From the NCBI GenBank assembly GCA_046306335.1, contig JBKDXM010000022.1:1-64000 (forward strand): 64,000 nt of DNA, in the 5' to 3' direction. The translations under genes and the position numbers were made by a program. Positions 1 through 12,431 of this stretch are shown piece after piece. Each line of letters starts with the position of its first letter. The first letter of the stretch is position 1. This DNA is from UBA2386 sp046306335 (GTDB lineage: Bacteria > Planctomycetota > UBA1135 > UBA2386). Under the pieces are notes generated by a model. That model was not told where the DNA came from, searched no databases, and saw only the letters and a program-made list of their open reading frames with translations.

Positions 1-190
1 AGGCCACGCCGCCCAGTACGCGTCTTCGCGTCCGGGAGCTCGCCGCCGATCCTCGGCGAATCCACCGATTCGCCTGCGGTCGTCGGCTTCGCCCCGACCG
101 CGAATCCACGCACTGGATCGGCGCGCGTCCCGTGACGCAGACTCCTAAGAGTCTGCGGCACCGAAGGCTACGCCGCCCGGCGCGCGTCCA
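1..190. repeat. Structured dispersed repeat, copy A (left edge)
   Basis: Bases 1-127 match 37084-37210 with only two differences (positions 82 and 118). The unit probably begins to the left of the window, because the other copy has about 16 more related bases upstream. It folds into several hairpins: ACGCG/CGCGT (18-22 with 27-31), GGCGAAT/ATTCGCC (55-61 with 68-74) and GCGGTCG/CGACCGC (76-82 with 95-101). From 137 a further unit head begins with a perfect 8-bp stem, GCAGACTC/GAGTCTGC around a CTAA loop (137-156). The bases up to about 190 resemble the start of the right-hand copy. No protein is apparent. The stretch to 370 otherwise holds only the recA leader. Confidence 0.85.
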
Positions 191-301
191 GCGGCTGCGA
201 CGCCCGGGCTCCATGCGCGGGCCGCAGCACAAAAAGCCCCGGGTGGGTGCAACCGGGCGAGGCGGTCGAGCCACATTCTCCCTGCGACGGCGACAAAGTG
301 T

Positions 302-330
302 TTGGCTTTTGTACGGGTTGTCGCTACACC
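302..330 (+). promoter_or_regulatory. recA: Weak candidate recA promoter
   Basis: TTGGCT (302-307) and TACACC (325-330) are separated by 17 bases, 40 bases upstream of the recA start. The match to the sigma-70 consensus is poor. No recognisable LexA box was found in the leader, so SOS control of recA cannot be argued from this sequence. Confidence 0.2.
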
Positions 331-370
331 ACGTTTCTTTGCTACGGCAACGCGCCCCGGGAGGGCAACC

Positions 371-1546
<1,176 letters not shown>

Positions 1547-1639
1547 ACGTTGATGCGGTCATGACCCGGTCATGACCCGGTCATCGCCGGGTCCTTACGA
1601 GGTCGTTCGCAGCGACTAGCGCGCTCGATCGCGCATCAG

Positions 1640-1684
1640 ACCGCCTGCGTTGCCGCCGCGGCAACGCAGGCGGTTTGCGTTTCG
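1640..1684 (+). terminator. Rho-independent terminator after recA
   Basis: A perfect 15-bp stem (1640-1654 pairs with 1660-1674) has a 5-base loop and is followed by a TTTGCGTTTCG stretch. It separates recA from alaS. Just upstream, a CATGACCCGGT-like unit is repeated at 1559-1583. Confidence 0.85.
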
Positions 1685-1775
1685 CAGCGCGCTGTCGCCG
1701 GTCGCCGCCGTCGCGCTTCCGACCGGCGGCGGCGTTCGCTACAACCTTCGCCCCGAACCCCCTGCGGGAACCTCC

Positions 1776-4445
<2,670 letters not shown>

Positions 4446-4596
4446 CTGTTGCCGCGACGCGGGCCTGACACCGCAACGTGGGCGTTCCGTCGGTCGCAGT
4501 TGACAGCGCCCCCTCGATCCGTACTCTGCTCGCCCCTTCCGCGCTGGCGGTAGCCGATGGCTGCCGGCCGTCGCGAGGTGTCCGCAGGTACCCAAC

Positions 4597-4779
4597 ATGG
4601 CAAATCCGAAGAGAAAGTTGAGCCGCGCGAGCAAGGGCCACCGCCGCGCCCACTTGGCGCTGACGCGCACCCAACTCGTCCGCTGCACGCACTGCGGCGC
4701 GATGATCCGCCCGCACACCATCTGCAAGGCCTGCGGCCACTACCGCGGCAAGCAGATCCTGGTCGCCGACAACGGCTGA
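4597..4779 (+). CDS. rpmF: 50S ribosomal protein L32
   Basis: L32 is a small zinc-ribbon protein of the large ribosomal subunit. The 60 residues begin MANPKRKLSRASKGHRRAH, a typical L32 N-terminus. The CTHCG pair and the CKACGHYRGK pair form the four-cysteine zinc site. It is the first gene of the common rpmF-plsX-fab cluster. The DUF177 (YceD) gene that often precedes rpmF is absent from the 151-base gap after alaS. Confidence 0.97.
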   Translation: MANPKRKLSRASKGHRRAHLALTRTQLVRCTHCGAMIRPHTICKACGHYRGKQILVADNG

Positions 4780-4802
4780 TGGCGGCTGCCGTCGGCCGAG
4801 CG

Positions 4803-4833
4803 CTGGCAGGTTCACTGGCAGGTTCACTGGCAG
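4803..4833. repeat. 12-bp tandem repeat between rpmF and plsX
   Basis: The unit CTGGCAGGTTCA occurs twice in perfect tandem with a partial third copy (CTGGCAG). It lies in the 263-base gap between rpmF and plsX, where no gene was found. Confidence 0.8.
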
Positions 4834-5042
4834 TGTTGGCAGCACGTGCGGCACCAGCGGCTTCGCGGTCGCGCGGGCCGAGGTTCTGCTGTCCAGCACG
4901 CCGGCGGAGCGTTCCGCGGCGCGGTCGTACTAGCTAGGATCTCGTTCGCCGCGGTCGCTGTGGGGACCTGACCCCACGCCGGTGCGCTGCCGTCCGGTCC
5001 TCGGCGCGCTGTCCCAACGTCCACGCACCATCCTGGGGTCAC

Positions 5043-6062
5043 ATGAACAAGGTCGTTCTCGATGCGGTTGGCGGCGACCATGCGCCGACGGAGTGCCTCG
5101 CCGGCGTCGCGCTCGCGCTGCAGAAGGGCTTCGTCCAGCCGGGCGATCTGATCCTCACCGGCCCCAAGGACCAGGTTGCCGCCGCGCTGCGCAGCCAAGG
5201 CCTCGACGCTGCAGGTATCGCCGTGGTCGATGCGCCGGACGTGCTGTCCGACACGGACACGCCGACGGAAGCTGCGCGCAAGAAGCCGCGCAACAGCATC
5301 ATGCTCGGCATCCAGGAAGTGCGCGAGGGGCGGGCCGGCGCCTTCGTCAGCGCCGGTTCGACGGGCACGGTGGTCGCTGCGGCGATGCTGGGCCTCGGCT
5401 GCCTGGAGGGCATCCGGCGGCCGGCGATCGGCGCGATCATCCACGGCGAGAAGAACCCGTTCCTGTTGCTCGACGTCGGCGCCAATCCGCAGCCGAAGGT
5501 GCACCACCTGGCGCAGTACGCGCTGATGGGCTCCGCGTACTACGGCGGCACGTTCGGCATCGCCAACCCGAAGGTCGGCATCCTGAACATCGGCAGCGAG
5601 GAGCTGAAGGGCAACCCGCTGGTGCGCGAGGCGCGGGCGCTGATGAAGCAGTTGCCGATCCACTTCCACGGCAACATCGAAGGCGTCGAGCTGTACTCCG
5701 GTGAGTGCCATGTCGTGGTGACGGACGGCTTCACCGGCAATGTCGTCCTCAAGGTCAGCGAAGGCCTGGCCGAGTACCTCGTCCGCACGATGTTCGGCCT
5801 CATGCAGAAGTCCGGCGTCGAGGTCGAGCGCATGGGCGCGGTGAAGCAGGGCATCATGCCGCGCATCGACTTCTCCGAGTACGGCGGCGCCCTGCTGCTC
5901 GGCGTCAACGGCTGCGTGACGATCTGCCACGGCCGCTCGCGCGCGCCGGCGTTCGCCAATGCGATCCGCTTCGCGCGGCGCGCGATGGACGCCAAGGTCA
6001 ACGACCACATCGTGCAGGCGGCGCGCGCATGCGAGCTGCCGCAGGCGGAGCCCAACGCATGA
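5043..6062 (+). CDS. plsX: Phosphate acyltransferase PlsX
   Basis: PlsX converts acyl-ACP to acyl-phosphate, the acyl donor for PlsY in membrane phospholipid synthesis. The 339-residue protein starts MNKVVLDAVGGDHAP, the signature N-terminus, and contains the conserved VSAGSTGTVVAAAM and LLDVGANPQPKVHHLAQYA segments. Length is normal for the family. It opens a tight run of genes (plsX-fabH-fabG-acpP-fabF) that couples phospholipid and fatty-acid synthesis. The ATG at 5043 follows GGGGTCAC, an acceptable ribosome binding site. Confidence 0.97.
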   Translation: MNKVVLDAVGGDHAPTECLAGVALALQKGFVQPGDLILTGPKDQVAAALRSQGLDAAGIAVVDAPDVLSDTDTPTEAARKKPRNSIMLGIQEVREGRAGAFVSAGSTGTVVAAAMLGLGCLEGIRRPAIGAIIHGEKNPFLLLDVGANPQPKVHHLAQYALMGSAYYGGTFGIANPKVGILNIGSEELKGNPLVREARALMKQLPIHFHGNIEGVELYSGECHVVVTDGFTGNVVLKVSEGLAEYLVRTMFGLMQKSGVEVERMGAVKQGIMPRIDFSEYGGALLLGVNGCVTICHGRSRAPAFANAIRFARRAMDAKVNDHIVQAARACELPQAEPNA

Positions 6063-6104
6063 CGCTGCATCGCCGAGCTCACCCTTGCGGCAGGAGCGCC
6101 TGAG

Positions 6105-7094
6105 ATGGCCAACGTCGTGCCCGTCGGCATCGCCGGCTTCGGCCGCTACGTGCCCGAGCGCCGGCTCACCAACTTCGACCTCGAGAAGATGGTCGACACG
6201 TCGGACGATTGGATCGTCCAGCGCACCGGCATCCGCGAGCGCCGCATCGCCGCGCCCGAGCAGGTGACCAGTTCGTTGGCGCTCGCTGCCGCGCGCCAAG
6301 CCCTCGAAGACGCCAAGATGGCGCCCGAGGAACTCGATCTCGTCGTCTGCGCGACGGTGACCGGCGACCAGCCGTTCCCGGCGACGGCGTGCCGCATCGG
6401 CCTCGACCTCGGCGCCAAGCGCGCCGGCGGCTTCGACGTCGCGGCGGCGTGCAGCGGCTTCGTGTTCGCGTCCCAGGTCGCGGCCGGCCTCATCGGCTCG
6501 GGTCAGTTCCGCAACGTGCTCGTGGTCGGCGCCGAGATCCTGAGCCGCATCCTCGACTACACCGACCGCAACACGTGCGTGCTCTTCGGTGACGGCTCCG
6601 GCGCGGCGGTCTACACGCCGCTCGATCGCGCCGGCCGCGGCGAGTTCCTCGGCGGCTCGATCTGCATGGAAGGCGGCGCCGAGAACGTCCTTGCCCAACC
6701 GGGCGGCGGCAGTCGCCATCCCGCCAGCCACGACACGGTCGACCAGCGCCTGCACTTCATGAAGATGGGCGGCACGAAGGTCTTCCGCTTCGCCGTCCGC
6801 GTGTTCGCGGAATTGGTCCAGCGCGTGGTCGACACGTACGGTCGCGACCAGATCGGCGTCATCATCCCGCACCAGGTCAACCAACGCATCATCGAGGCGG
6901 CGATGGAGCAGTTGGGCATGCCGATGGACTACGTGTTCAGCAACATCGACCGCTACGGCAACACCTCGGCGGCATCGGTCCCGATCGCGCTGCGCGAGGC
7001 GTACGACGCCGGCCGCCTGCAGAAGGGCAAGCTGGTGGTGATGCCCGCGTTCGGCGCGGGCATGGCCTGGGGCCACCTTCTGCTCCGCTGGTGA
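6105..7094 (+). CDS. fabH: Beta-ketoacyl-ACP synthase III
   Basis: FabH condenses a short acyl-CoA with malonyl-ACP to start fatty-acid synthesis. The 329-residue product has the full catalytic triad: Cys116 in AACSGF, His256 in PHQVNQR and Asn286 in YGNTSAAS. These sit about twelve positions later than in the E. coli enzyme. The C-terminal GAGMAWGHLLLRW is typical. It lies 42 bases after plsX and 25 bases before fabG, so it is very likely cotranscribed with both. Confidence 0.97.
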   Translation: MANVVPVGIAGFGRYVPERRLTNFDLEKMVDTSDDWIVQRTGIRERRIAAPEQVTSSLALAAARQALEDAKMAPEELDLVVCATVTGDQPFPATACRIGLDLGAKRAGGFDVAAACSGFVFASQVAAGLIGSGQFRNVLVVGAEILSRILDYTDRNTCVLFGDGSGAAVYTPLDRAGRGEFLGGSICMEGGAENVLAQPGGGSRHPASHDTVDQRLHFMKMGGTKVFRFAVRVFAELVQRVVDTYGRDQIGVIIPHQVNQRIIEAAMEQLGMPMDYVFSNIDRYGNTSAASVPIALREAYDAGRLQKGKLVVMPAFGAGMAWGHLLLRW

Positions 7095-7119
7095 GCCTGC
7101 CGCACCTCAACCTCACGAC

Positions 7120-7881
7120 ATGAGCTTCACCCATCCATTGGCCGGCAAGACGGCGTTGGTCACCGGCGCTTCGCGCGGCATCGGCCGCGCGGTCGCAGTC
7201 GCCTTGGCGGGTGCTGGCGCCAACGTGTATTGCACGTCGACGAAGGCTGGCGGCTGCGCGGATACCCTGGCGGCGATCGCGGCGCTGCCCGCCGGCAGCG
7301 GCGCTGGCCGCGCCATCGTCGTCGACGTCGCCGATGCCGCCGCGGTCGACGCGATGGCGAAGCAGGTGCTGGCGGAGGCGGGCACGCTCGAACTGCTCGT
7401 CAACAACGCCGGGGTGACCCGCGACGGCCTGTTCCTGCGCATGAGCGCCGAGGACTTCGACGCCGTGCTGGGCACGAACCTGCGCGGCGTGTTCCTGGTC
7501 TGCAAGGCCTTCGCCCGCAGCCTCGCCAAGGCGAAGGACGCGCGCATCGTCAACATCGGCTCGGTGGTTGGGCTCACCGGCAACGCCGGACAGGCCAACT
7601 ACGCGGCCAGCAAGGCAGGCCTGATCGGCCTGACGAAGTCGCTGGCGCAGGAATTCGCCGGCCGCGGCCTGACGGCCAACTGCGTGGCGCCAGGCTTCAT
7701 CGCCACCGACATGACCGCGGCGCTGTCGCCGGAGATCCGGGACGGCATGCTCAAGACCATCCCGCTGCAGCGGTTCGGTGCGCCGGAGGACATCGCCAAG
7801 ACGGTGCTCTTCCTGTGCAGCGATGGCGCCTCCTACATCACGGGCCAGACTCTCGTGGTGGACGGCGGCATGACCATGTAG
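7120..7881 (+). CDS. fabG: 3-oxoacyl-ACP reductase
   Basis: FabG is the NADPH-dependent short-chain dehydrogenase that reduces 3-ketoacyl-ACP. The 253-residue protein has the Rossmann motif TGASRGIG near residue 17, the NNAG structural motif and the catalytic YAASK. It ends in the usual ITGQTLVVDGGMTM. Its position between fabH and acpP supports the FabG assignment over other short-chain dehydrogenases. Confidence 0.95.
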   Translation: MSFTHPLAGKTALVTGASRGIGRAVAVALAGAGANVYCTSTKAGGCADTLAAIAALPAGSGAGRAIVVDVADAAAVDAMAKQVLAEAGTLELLVNNAGVTRDGLFLRMSAEDFDAVLGTNLRGVFLVCKAFARSLAKAKDARIVNIGSVVGLTGNAGQANYAASKAGLIGLTKSLAQEFAGRGLTANCVAPGFIATDMTAALSPEIRDGMLKTIPLQRFGAPEDIAKTVLFLCSDGASYITGQTLVVDGGMTM

Positions 7882-7973
7882 CTAAAGTTCCGCACTTCCC
7901 GCATTCCCCTGGCGGCTCGGGGTGACCCACCCGCCTTCCGTCTCTCTCCCAAGTCCGTACGAGGCAAAGAACC

Positions 7974-8219
7974 GTGTCGAAGACCGAGAACATCGAGGAA
8001 CGCGTCCACAACATCGTCTGTGAGCAGCTTGGCACCACGAAGGACAAGATCACGGCGGAAACGTCGTTCATCAACGACCTCGGAGCCGACTCCCTCGACA
8101 CGGTCGAACTCGTGATGGAGTTCGAGGACGAGTTCGAGATCAACATCCCGGACGAGGACGCCGAGAAGATCCAGACCGTCGGCGACGCGGTGAAGTACAT
8201 CAGCGGCAAGCTGAGCTGA
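7974..8219 (+). CDS. acpP: Acyl carrier protein
   Basis: ACP carries growing acyl chains on a 4'-phosphopantetheine arm. The 81-residue acidic protein contains the attachment motif GADSLDTVELVM with the modified serine at position 40. The start is GTG at 7974, preceded by GAGG about ten bases upstream; reading from there gives the standard ACP N-terminus MSKTENIEERV. It is 92 bases after fabG and 238 bases before fabF. Confidence 0.97.
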   Translation: MSKTENIEERVHNIVCEQLGTTKDKITAETSFINDLGADSLDTVELVMEFEDEFEINIPDEDAEKIQTVGDAVKYISGKLS

Positions 8220-8376
8220 ACCCCGCACGAGGCATCCCTCGGCGGGCCCTCAGGCAGCTCCGGGTGGTCGCGAAGGCGGCCACACTGGCGACCGGCGCCG
8301 ATCGGTGCCGGTTCGACGAGCCGCCAAGCCGCGACGGTGGTGTGACGGGCCGACCGCCAGTCGACCACCGCCGCGG

Positions 8377-8416
8377 CCGAGGGTCCCTCGGTCCTGCCTG
8401 CCGTGCCGCGGCAGGC
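8377..8416 (+). other. Paired hairpins between acpP and fabF
   Basis: Two adjacent inverted repeats lie just upstream of fabF: CCGAG/CTCGG (8377-8391) and GCCTGCCG/CGGCAGGC (8396-8403 with 8409-8416, 5-base loop). There is no T-tract, so they are not simple terminators. They could act as an attenuator or an mRNA-stability element that sets the ACP to FabF ratio. The function is inferred. Confidence 0.4.
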
Positions 8417-8457
8417 GCCCATTCCACCGTCGGCGGCGGAGACGCAGCCAGAGCACC

Positions 8458-9696
8458 ATGACTCGACGCAGGGTTGTCATCACCGGGATCGGGGCTGTTT
8501 CCAGCCTCGGTCTCGACATGAAGTCCAACTGGGCCGGCATGCTCGCCGGCACCTCGGGGGCGGGCGTGATCACGCGCTTCGACACCTCGAAGCACACCTG
8601 CAAGTTCGCTTGCGAGGTGTGGCAGTGGGACACCGACAAGTTCTTCCCCAAGACCGAGTCCAAGCGGCTGGAGAAGTTCACGCAGTACTACCTCGTCGCC
8701 GCCAGCGAGGCGATGGCGGCTTCCGGCCTCGACATGGGCAAGGAAGCGCGCGACCGGGCCGGCTGCATCCTCGGCACCGGCATCGGTGGCATCCACGAGA
8801 TCGAGGCCAGCAAGGTGCTGCAGGTCGAACGCGGCGCCGACCGCGTCAGCCCGTTCTTCATCCCGAAGATCATGGCCAACGCCATGGCCGGGCAGGCGGC
8901 GATCCGCTTCGGCCTGATGGGCACGTGCTACGTGACCTCGTCGGCCTGCGCCAGCAGCAGCCACGCCATCGGCATGGCGCTGCGCACGATCCAATGGGGC
9001 GAGGCGGACATCATGCTGACCGGCGGCAGCGAGGCGGCGACGACGGAACTCGGCCTCGCCGGCTTCTGCTCGCTCAAGGCCGTGTCGACGCGCAACGAGG
9101 ACCCCAAGCGGGCGTCGCGGCCGTTCGACAAGGATCGCGACGGCTTCGTCATGGGCGAAGGCGCGGCGGCCCTCGTGCTGGAGGAGTACGAGCACGCGCG
9201 GCGCCGCGGCGCGCCGATCCTGTGCGAGGTGCTCGGCTACGGCTCGACGGACGACGCCTACCACATCACGGCGCCGAACGAAGACGCCGACGGCCCGAGC
9301 CGCGCGATGGCCGGCGCCCTCAAGGACGGCGGCATCACGGCCGACAAGGTCGGCTACATCAACGCCCACGGCACCAGCACCTTCCTCAACGACAAGATCG
9401 AGACCGCCGCGATCAAGCGCGTCTTCGGCGACCACGCCAGGAAGCTCTGCGTGTCGTCGACCAAGTCGATGGTCGGCCACCTGCTCGGCGCCTCGGGCGC
9501 GATCGAGCTCGCTGCCTGCGCGATGACGCTGCACGACCGCAAGGTGCACCCGACGATCAACCAGGAGACGCCGGATCCGGAGCTCGACCTCGACTACGTG
9601 CCCAACGTCGCGCGCGAGCTCGCGGTCGACTACGTGCTGAGCAACTCCCTCGGCTTCGGCGGCCACAACACGAGCCTGCTGCTCGGCCGGATCTGA
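8458..9696 (+). CDS. fabF: Beta-ketoacyl-ACP synthase II
   Basis: FabF elongates acyl-ACP by decarboxylative condensation with malonyl-ACP. The 412-residue protein has the nucleophile Cys164 in TSSACASSSH and the two active-site histidines in NAHGTST and VGHLLGASGA. The C-terminus LSNSLGFGGHNTSLL is typical of the family. The ATG at 8458 gives the standard start MTRRRVVITGIGAV. A longer reading from 8305 crosses the upstream hairpins and is not credible. Confidence 0.96.
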   Translation: MTRRRVVITGIGAVSSLGLDMKSNWAGMLAGTSGAGVITRFDTSKHTCKFACEVWQWDTDKFFPKTESKRLEKFTQYYLVAASEAMAASGLDMGKEARDRAGCILGTGIGGIHEIEASKVLQVERGADRVSPFFIPKIMANAMAGQAAIRFGLMGTCYVTSSACASSSHAIGMALRTIQWGEADIMLTGGSEAATTELGLAGFCSLKAVSTRNEDPKRASRPFDKDRDGFVMGEGAAALVLEEYEHARRRGAPILCEVLGYGSTDDAYHITAPNEDADGPSRAMAGALKDGGITADKVGYINAHGTSTFLNDKIETAAIKRVFGDHARKLCVSSTKSMVGHLLGASGAIELAACAMTLHDRKVHPTINQETPDPELDLDYVPNVARELAVDYVLSNSLGFGGHNTSLLLGRI

Positions 9697-9712
9697 CCTC
9701 GCACCGCGCCGC

Positions 9713-10663
9713 ATGGCCTCCCTGCGCACGGTCCTGGCGGGCGACCTCGGCGGCACCAAGTGCCGCTTCGCACTGGTCAGCGAGGACTTCGGCGTGCACG
9801 CCGTGCAGCACGTGCCGACGGTGCGCGACCGCGGCGCCTTCCTGGCGGCTCTCGACACGGCGCTCGCCGACATCCTGAGCCGCGTGCCGGCCGGTATGGC
9901 CGCACCGCAGGCTTGCGGCTTCGGGGCGGCCGGCGTGATCCCGGCCGACGGTCGCTCGATCGATCGGGCGCCCAACCTGCCGCTCGACGGATTCCTGTTG
10001 GCCGACCACGTCGAACGGCGCTTCGCGCTGCCGACCACCGTGCTGAACGACGGGCGCGCCAGCGCCTGGGGTGAGTCGTTGCGCGGCCACGCCGCCGGCA
10101 TGGATCCGCTGCTGTGCCTGTTCTTCGGCACGGGCATCGGCATCGGCCTCATCGTCGGTGGCCGGCCGTACGCGGGCGGCAGCAACGCCGCCGGCGAGAT
10201 CGGGCACACGACGTTCGTGCCGGGCGGGCGCGTTTGTCCCTGTGGCGCGCAAGGCCACTTCGAGGCGTACTGCGGTGGCCGCGCCATCACCGAGCAGGCA
10301 GCGGCGCGCATCGGACCGCCGGTTGCCGGCGAGCGCTGGACCGTCGGCATGCTGGTCCGACTCGCTGATGCCGGCGGTGCGTCGGCGAACACGGCGAAGG
10401 CGATCCTCGCCGAGGCCGAGACCGCAGCGTGCACGCTCGTCGCCAACGCGTGCACCTTGCTGAATCCCCGCGCGGTGGTGCTCGGCGGCGGCGTGCTCGA
10501 CGGCTGGCCGCAGCTGGCTGGACGCATCACCGACCACGTGCGGGCGGCGACGTCGCCGATGATCCATCGCGACCTGCGGTTCGCGCCGACGCTCGGCGGC
10601 AGCGATGCGATCCTGTGGGGCGCGGCGGCCGCCACGGGACGATTGTTCGGCGCGGCGCGCTGA
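9713..10663 (+). CDS. ROK-family sugar kinase, probable glucokinase
   Basis: This 316-residue cytoplasmic kinase has the ATP-binding LAGDLGGTKCRFAL start and a GTGIGIGLIVGG second phosphate loop. The ROK substrate motif EIGHTTFVPGG is followed by CPCGAQGHFE, in which the third zinc cysteine of the usual CxCGxxGC motif is replaced by His. Glucose is the most likely substrate, but other hexoses cannot be excluded. It starts 16 bases after fabF and may be the last gene of that transcript. Confidence 0.85.
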   Translation: MASLRTVLAGDLGGTKCRFALVSEDFGVHAVQHVPTVRDRGAFLAALDTALADILSRVPAGMAAPQACGFGAAGVIPADGRSIDRAPNLPLDGFLLADHVERRFALPTTVLNDGRASAWGESLRGHAAGMDPLLCLFFGTGIGIGLIVGGRPYAGGSNAAGEIGHTTFVPGGRVCPCGAQGHFEAYCGGRAITEQAAARIGPPVAGERWTVGMLVRLADAGGASANTAKAILAEAETAACTLVANACTLLNPRAVVLGGGVLDGWPQLAGRITDHVRAATSPMIHRDLRFAPTLGGSDAILWGAAAATGRLFGAAR

Positions 10664-10790
10664 ACGACCGGACGGGACCTTCCTGCCGTCGATCGCCAGA
10701 CGGCGGCCACGCGTTGCCGGCGATGCGCGCCCGGGATCGGAAATCTCCGGCCGTTTCGTATGCTGCGCCGACACCTTGGAGGGGTGCTGG

Positions 10791-11897
10791 ATGGACGTTT
10801 GCGTACTGGCCGGCGGACGGTCGCCGGAACACGACATCTCGCTGTCGTCGGCGCGGCAGGTGCTCACGCACCTCGACCGTGCGACGTACCGCGTTTGGCC
10901 GGTCTTCCTCGCGCGCGACGGCGCGTGGTGGCCGGCGAAGGCGCCGCTGGCGGCCGGCGCGGATTGGCAGCCGGGCGATCCGGCGACCGCACACGGTCCG
11001 CTGCGGCCGGGCGCGGCGCTGGCGTGGCTGCTCGACCACGCGCGCATCGGCTGCGCCCTGCCCATCCTGCACGGCCCATACGGCGAGGACGGCACCGTCC
11101 AGGGCATGCTCGAACTGCACGACGTGCCGTTCGTCGGCTCCGGTTGTGCCGCGTCGGCCGTGGCGATGGACAAGCTGCGCACGCGCCAGACGCTGGCCGA
11201 CGCCGGCGTGCCGCTCGCGCGCGCCTACGTGCCGCGCACGCCGATCGCCAGGGCCGACGCCGCCCTCGAGTTCGCCCGCATGCAGCAGGCGATCGGCGCG
11301 CCGGCGTTCGTCAAGGGCGACGTCAGCGGTAGCACGGTGGGTGTGCAGCGCATCGAGACGGCGGCCGACCTTGCCGCCTTCTTCGACGCCTTCCGCGGCA
11401 CGTTCCGCCGCTGGTTCGCCGAGGAAGCGCTGGTCGGCGAGGAGATCACGGTGCCGGTGCTCGGCAACACCGGCGACGAACTGCGTCCCTTGTTGCCGGT
11501 CGGCATCTACCCGCGCACGGCGACGTGGTTCACGCACGAGGCCAAGTACAAGCCCGGCGCGACCGAAGAGACCGTGCCGCCGCGCGGCTGGGGCGAGCCC
11601 CGCATCCGCCACGTCCAGGAACTCGCCGTGCGCTGCCACGAGGCGCTCGTCTGCGACGGCATGTCGCGCACCGACATGATCGTCACCAAGGACGGCCCGG
11701 TCGTGCTGGAGACCAACACGATCCCCGGCATGACGCCGACCAGCCTGCTGCCGCAGTCGGCGGCGAAGTGCGGGCTGCCGTTCCCGAAGCTGCTCGACGC
11801 GCTGATCGGCCACGCGCTGGCGCGCGCTGGCGTGGCGCGGCCGCGGCCGGTTGCGCCGCGCTCGGCGCCGCCGGGCACCGCCGCCGCCGAAGCCTGA
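10791..11897 (+). CDS. ddl: D-alanine--D-alanine ligase
   Basis: Ddl makes the D-Ala-D-Ala dipeptide for peptidoglycan. The 368-residue ATP-grasp enzyme has the N-terminal VLAGGRSPEHDISLSSA, ILHGPYGEDGTVQG, the ATP-binding VKGDVSGSTVGV and the C-terminal metal site VLETNTIPGMTPTSLLPQSA. The ATG at 10791 follows GGAGGGG and matches the family start. The C-terminal tail of about 30 residues is Ala/Pro/Arg-rich and extra to the fold. Confidence 0.93.
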   Translation: MDVCVLAGGRSPEHDISLSSARQVLTHLDRATYRVWPVFLARDGAWWPAKAPLAAGADWQPGDPATAHGPLRPGAALAWLLDHARIGCALPILHGPYGEDGTVQGMLELHDVPFVGSGCAASAVAMDKLRTRQTLADAGVPLARAYVPRTPIARADAALEFARMQQAIGAPAFVKGDVSGSTVGVQRIETAADLAAFFDAFRGTFRRWFAEEALVGEEITVPVLGNTGDELRPLLPVGIYPRTATWFTHEAKYKPGATEETVPPRGWGEPRIRHVQELAVRCHEALVCDGMSRTDMIVTKDGPVVLETNTIPGMTPTSLLPQSAAKCGLPFPKLLDALIGHALARAGVARPRPVAPRSAPPGTAAAEA

Positions 11898-11926
11898 CGG
11901 CCGGCGGACCGCCGCGCGGGTCGAAG

Positions 11927-12013
11927 TGGTGCCGGAGGCGGGACTTGAACCCGCACGCCCGTGAGGGCGCAGGTTTTTGAAACCTGTGCGTCTGCCGATT
12001 CCGCCACTCCGGC
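11927..12013 (-). tRNA. tRNA-Leu (anticodon CAA)
   Basis: On the minus strand the 87 bases form a class II tRNA with acceptor stem GCCGGAG/CTCCGGC, a D arm, a TTCAAAA anticodon loop (anticodon CAA), a long variable arm (GCCCTCACGGGC) and the T-loop GTTCAAGTC. The 3' CCA is encoded. It lies convergent to ddl, between two protein operons. Confidence 0.95.
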
Positions 12014-12068
12014 GAGCGCGGGGCGAGGAGCGTAGCTGCTGCCGTCGGTCGGTCAACGACGCGCCGGT

Positions 12069-12431
12069 TCAGTCCGCGCCGCGCAGGCGGTGGCGGTCCG
12101 GTCCGGCGGCGACCAGGATGCCGATGCGCTCCGCGGCTTCGATCAGCAGGCGGGCTTCGTCGAGGTCGATCGCCAGCCGCTGCACGAGGCCGAAGGCGAG
12201 GGCCTCATCGGTCACCGTCGCGCGCACACCGCCGAGCTGCTCGAACACGCGCGGAAAGAGCGCGCGGTCGGGCGCGGCGTCGATGGCCGCCGTGGCGGCC
12301 GCTTCTTCGAGCGCGTTGGCGCCGGCGCAGCACGGCTCGATGTTGGTGCCGCAGTGCGGGCACTGCCCGTGCCCGTGCACGCGGACGGGCTCGCCGAGCC
12401 GGCCGCAGTAGGGGCAGCGCAGCGCGCTCAC
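12069..12431 (-). CDS. Small zinc-ribbon protein, Nfu-linked
   Basis: This 120-residue protein begins VSALRCPYCGRLGEP and has a second pair, QCPHCG, forming a likely four-cysteine zinc ribbon in the first 30 residues, with an extra EPCC soon after. The rest is predicted helical and acidic. The start is GTG at 12431, which shares bases with the stop codon of the upstream Nfu gene (GTGA overlap), so the two are translationally coupled. I do not recognise the family. Its coupling suggests a role near Fe-S cluster delivery or protein quality control. Confidence 0.6.
   Translation of the reverse strand: MSALRCPYCGRLGEPVRVHGHGQCPHCGTNIEPCCAGANALEEAAATAAIDAAPDRALFPRVFEQLGGVRATVTDEALAFGLVQRLAIDLDEARLLIEAAERIGILVAAGPDRHRLRGAD

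Noticed and set aside
8200..10710. Long minus-strand open frame across fabF and the ROK gene
   Set aside because: It is antisense to two clear genes and crosses the gaps between them; its composition is not protein-like.
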